Assembly: GCA_964614585.1 (NCBI GenBank)
Contig: CAZTLW010000051.1
Location: 1 to 15,191 of the forward strand
Source of the DNA: JAHEFX01 sp964614585
GTDB taxonomy: Bacteria > Actinomycetota > Acidimicrobiia > Spongiisociales > JAENVV01
DNA length: 15,191 nt
Direction of reading: 5' to 3'
Positions within the stretch are counted from its first letter, which is position 1. The number at the start of each line of letters is the position of its first letter. The notes beneath the pieces were generated by a model. It saw only the letters and a program-made list of their open reading frames with translations. It made no database searches and was not told where the DNA came from. The translations under genes were made by a program, and so were the position numbers. Shown in pieces: positions 14,265-15,191 of this stretch.

Positions 14265-14537
14265 GTGGGCCTGGACCGCGACCTGCTCGACGCCGTCAGG
14301 GACCTCGACGAGCACGAGCTCCGACGCCTCCACATCCTCACTCGCACCCGCCTCGAGGCGACCGGGGTGGTGGGCCCCGGCGAGGACCTCCCCGACGTCT
14401 CGGTCCGCAGCCAGATGGTCCGCTGCGGGAAACCCTCGTGCCGGACCTGCCCCCACGGCCCCTACTGGTATGCCTACTGGCGGGAGGACGGCCGGCGGCA
14501 CAGCCGCTACCTGGGTCGGTTGCTCGACGACGAGTGA
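14265..14537 (+). CDS. Small HGPYWY-motif protein (DUF6788-like), Cys-rich
   Basis: A 90-residue protein with a helical, charged N-terminal half (DLLDAVRDLDEHELRRL) and a C-terminal module MVRCGKPSCRTCPHGPYWYAYW ending in SRYLGRLL, shown here by its key parts: Cys54, Cys59, Cys62 and His64, then the aromatic cluster. C-G-K-x-x-C-x-x-C-x-HGPYWY modules occur in small proteins now grouped around DUF6788, often of mobile or unknown context; function is not established. A zinc site is likely. GTG 14265 lies 6 bp after the DUF3499 stop with no strong SD, which suggests coupling to it. No close named relative is recognised. Confidence 0.7.
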   Translation: MGLDRDLLDAVRDLDEHELRRLHILTRTRLEATGVVGPGEDLPDVSVRSQMVRCGKPSCRTCPHGPYWYAYWREDGRRHSRYLGRLLDDE

Positions 14538-14553
14538 ATGGGCCCGGTACCGA

Positions 14554-14559
14554 TACACT
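14554..14559 (+). promoter_or_regulatory. Possible -10 element before the zinc-ribbon gene
   Basis: TACACT fits TAnnnT and ends 11 nt before ATG 14571. No -35 box is visible at a suitable distance. If used, it would give a very short leader and support the inner ATG rather than ATG 14538. Confidence 0.25.
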
Positions 14560-14570
14560 GCCCTCTCCCC

Positions 14571-14744
14571 ATGCACTGCCCCGTATGCACCGCCGAGGAC
14601 GTGATCGAGATCCACCACGTCCTGCCCGACGACACCGAGGTCACCTTCTTCTCCTGTCACGGCTGTGAGGAGAAGTGGTGGGGTGCCGACGGCGACAACC
14701 TCCCCCTCGAGGAGGTCCTCCGCCGGGCCACCTCGGCCCGCTGA
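14571..14744 (+). CDS. Small zinc-ribbon protein
   Basis: A 57-residue protein with two CxxC knuckles, CPVC (Cys3 and Cys6) and CHGC (Cys29 and Cys32), joined by a strand pair (VIEIHHVLPDDTEVTFFS), followed by EEKWWGADG and a short helix. This is a typical one-zinc ribbon; such proteins are often nucleic-acid or protein adaptors, but the exact role is unknown. ATG 14571 is preferred because it puts the first knuckle at the N terminus. ATG 14538 in the same frame, directly after the upstream TGA, would add the stretch MGPVPIHCPLP; this longer form cannot be excluded, since TGA-ATG reinitiation is possible. Stop TGA 14742-14744 overlaps the ribosome binding site of the next gene. Confidence 0.65.
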   Translation: MHCPVCTAEDVIEIHHVLPDDTEVTFFSCHGCEEKWWGADGDNLPLEEVLRRATSAR

Positions 14745-14752
14745 GGACGATC

Positions 14753-15191
14753 GTGCGCCGCTGGTTCGTCGTCGCCGGGGTCGGTCTGCTGACCCTCGTG
14801 ATCCTCGGCCTGGTCCGGCCCGACCTCATCGTGATCGCCAACACCCCGACCGGCGGCGACATGGGCGCCCACGTGCTGGGTCCCGCCGCCCTCCGGGACA
14901 CCCTCCTCCCGGCCGGGCGCATCTCCGGCTGGTCCAACGCGTGGTTCGCCGGGTTCCCGCTCTTCTACTTCTACTTCCCGCTGCCCTCGCTCGTCATCGT
15001 CGCCCTCGACCTGATCATGCCGTACGGCGTCGCCTTCAAGGCGGTCACGGTGATGGGGCTGCTCGCCACCCCGGCGGCCGCCGTCTTCCTCGCCCGCTCG
15101 CTCGGCTACCAGCGGGTGACCGCCCTGTTGGCCGGGGTGTTCGGCGGGTCGATCGTGCTCGTGGAGTCGTACACGATCTACGGCGGGAACC
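14753..15191 (+). CDS. 6-pyruvoyl-tetrahydropterin-synthase-related membrane protein, GT-C-like (partial)
   Basis: The first 146 residues of a protein running past the window end. It starts with a transmembrane helix (about 3-20, WFVVAGVGLLTLVILGLV), then a short outside segment with TGGDMGAHVLGPAALRDTLLP, then GWSNAWFAGFPLFYFYFPLP and two or three more helices (PSLVIVALDLIMPYGVAFK, VTVMGLLATPAAAVFLA). This order of an acidic GD motif after the first helix, a W-x-x-x-(W/F)-x-x-G-F-P segment and an aromatic FYFYFPLP stretch is that of the Pfam group named for 6-pyruvoyl-tetrahydropterin synthase but made of large membrane proteins with GT-C-type topology; the acidic motif would be catalytic in a polyprenyl-phosphate sugar transferase. 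GTG 14753 has GAGGA 5 nt upstream, 8 bp after the previous stop. The sugar and acceptor are unknown. Confidence 0.7.
   Translation, partial: MRRWFVVAGVGLLTLVILGLVRPDLIVIANTPTGGDMGAHVLGPAALRDTLLPAGRISGWSNAWFAGFPLFYFYFPLPSLVIVALDLIMPYGVAFKAVTVMGLLATPAAAVFLARSLGYQRVTALLAGVFGGSIVLVESYTIYGGN

Noticed and set aside
1..15191. Phage, insertion sequence, toxin-antitoxin or defence island
   Set aside because: No transposase, integrase, terminal repeats, tRNA, nuclease or toxin-like pair was seen; base composition appears even except for the heptamer array.

Overview
This is a GC-rich window (about 70% G+C by eye) with many GTG starts, tightly packed genes and short stop/start overlaps. The gene content points to Actinomycetota. 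It holds a fused biotin carboxylase/biotin carrier protein (AccA3 type) coupled to an AccD5/PccB-type carboxyltransferase, a divergent biotin ligase, a LytR-CpsA-Psr (LCP) protein with a LytR_C tail, coenzyme F420 genes, and DUF3499 and DUF5719 proteins. From memory, Mycobacterium tuberculosis keeps relatives of several of these (accA3, accD5/birA, the LCP gene Rv3267, fbiA/fbiB, the DUF3499 gene Rv3258c) within one chromosomal neighbourhood, so this looks like a compact version of a conserved actinobacterial region. The class Acidimicrobiia is my best guess, but the sequence alone does not prove it.

Layout. 1-54: the last residues of a plus-strand gene, probably dihydrolipoyl dehydrogenase. 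77-4999 (minus): accD, then accA overlapping it by 4 bp, then a DUF308/DUF389 membrane protein. 5069-7856 (plus): birA, a dienelactone-hydrolase-like protein and an LCP cell-wall ligase. 7862-7931: ten tandem copies of a heptamer between convergent genes. 7935-9544 (minus): fbiA/cofD and cofE, two F420 biosynthesis genes. 9635-13993 (plus): a glycosyltransferase fused to a large membrane domain, a secreted DUF5719 protein and a membrane-anchored thioredoxin-fold protein, with overlapping ends. 14034-14744 (plus): three small Cys-rich, probably zinc-binding proteins (DUF3499, an HGPYWY-motif protein, a zinc ribbon). 14753 to the window end: the start of a large membrane protein of the 6-pyruvoyl-tetrahydropterin-synthase-related type, probably a GT-C-like glycosyltransferase.

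How the genes fit together. BirA would biotinylate Lys551 of AccA, which with AccD carboxylates acetyl- or propionyl-CoA for lipid synthesis. The LCP protein, the glycosyltransferase, DUF5719 and the last gene suggest assembly of envelope glycopolymers. FbiA and CofE make the F420 side chain. No mobile element, CRISPR array, tRNA or rRNA was seen, and there is no gene-free stretch over 300 bases. I see no clearly new multi-gene defence or mobile system. The most unusual items are the heptamer array, an Asp in place of the nucleophile in the hydrolase, a perfect 10-bp inverted repeat between fbiA and the glycosyltransferase, a CofE without the FbiB reductase domain, and a run of small metal-binding proteins after a secreted protein/thioredoxin pair.
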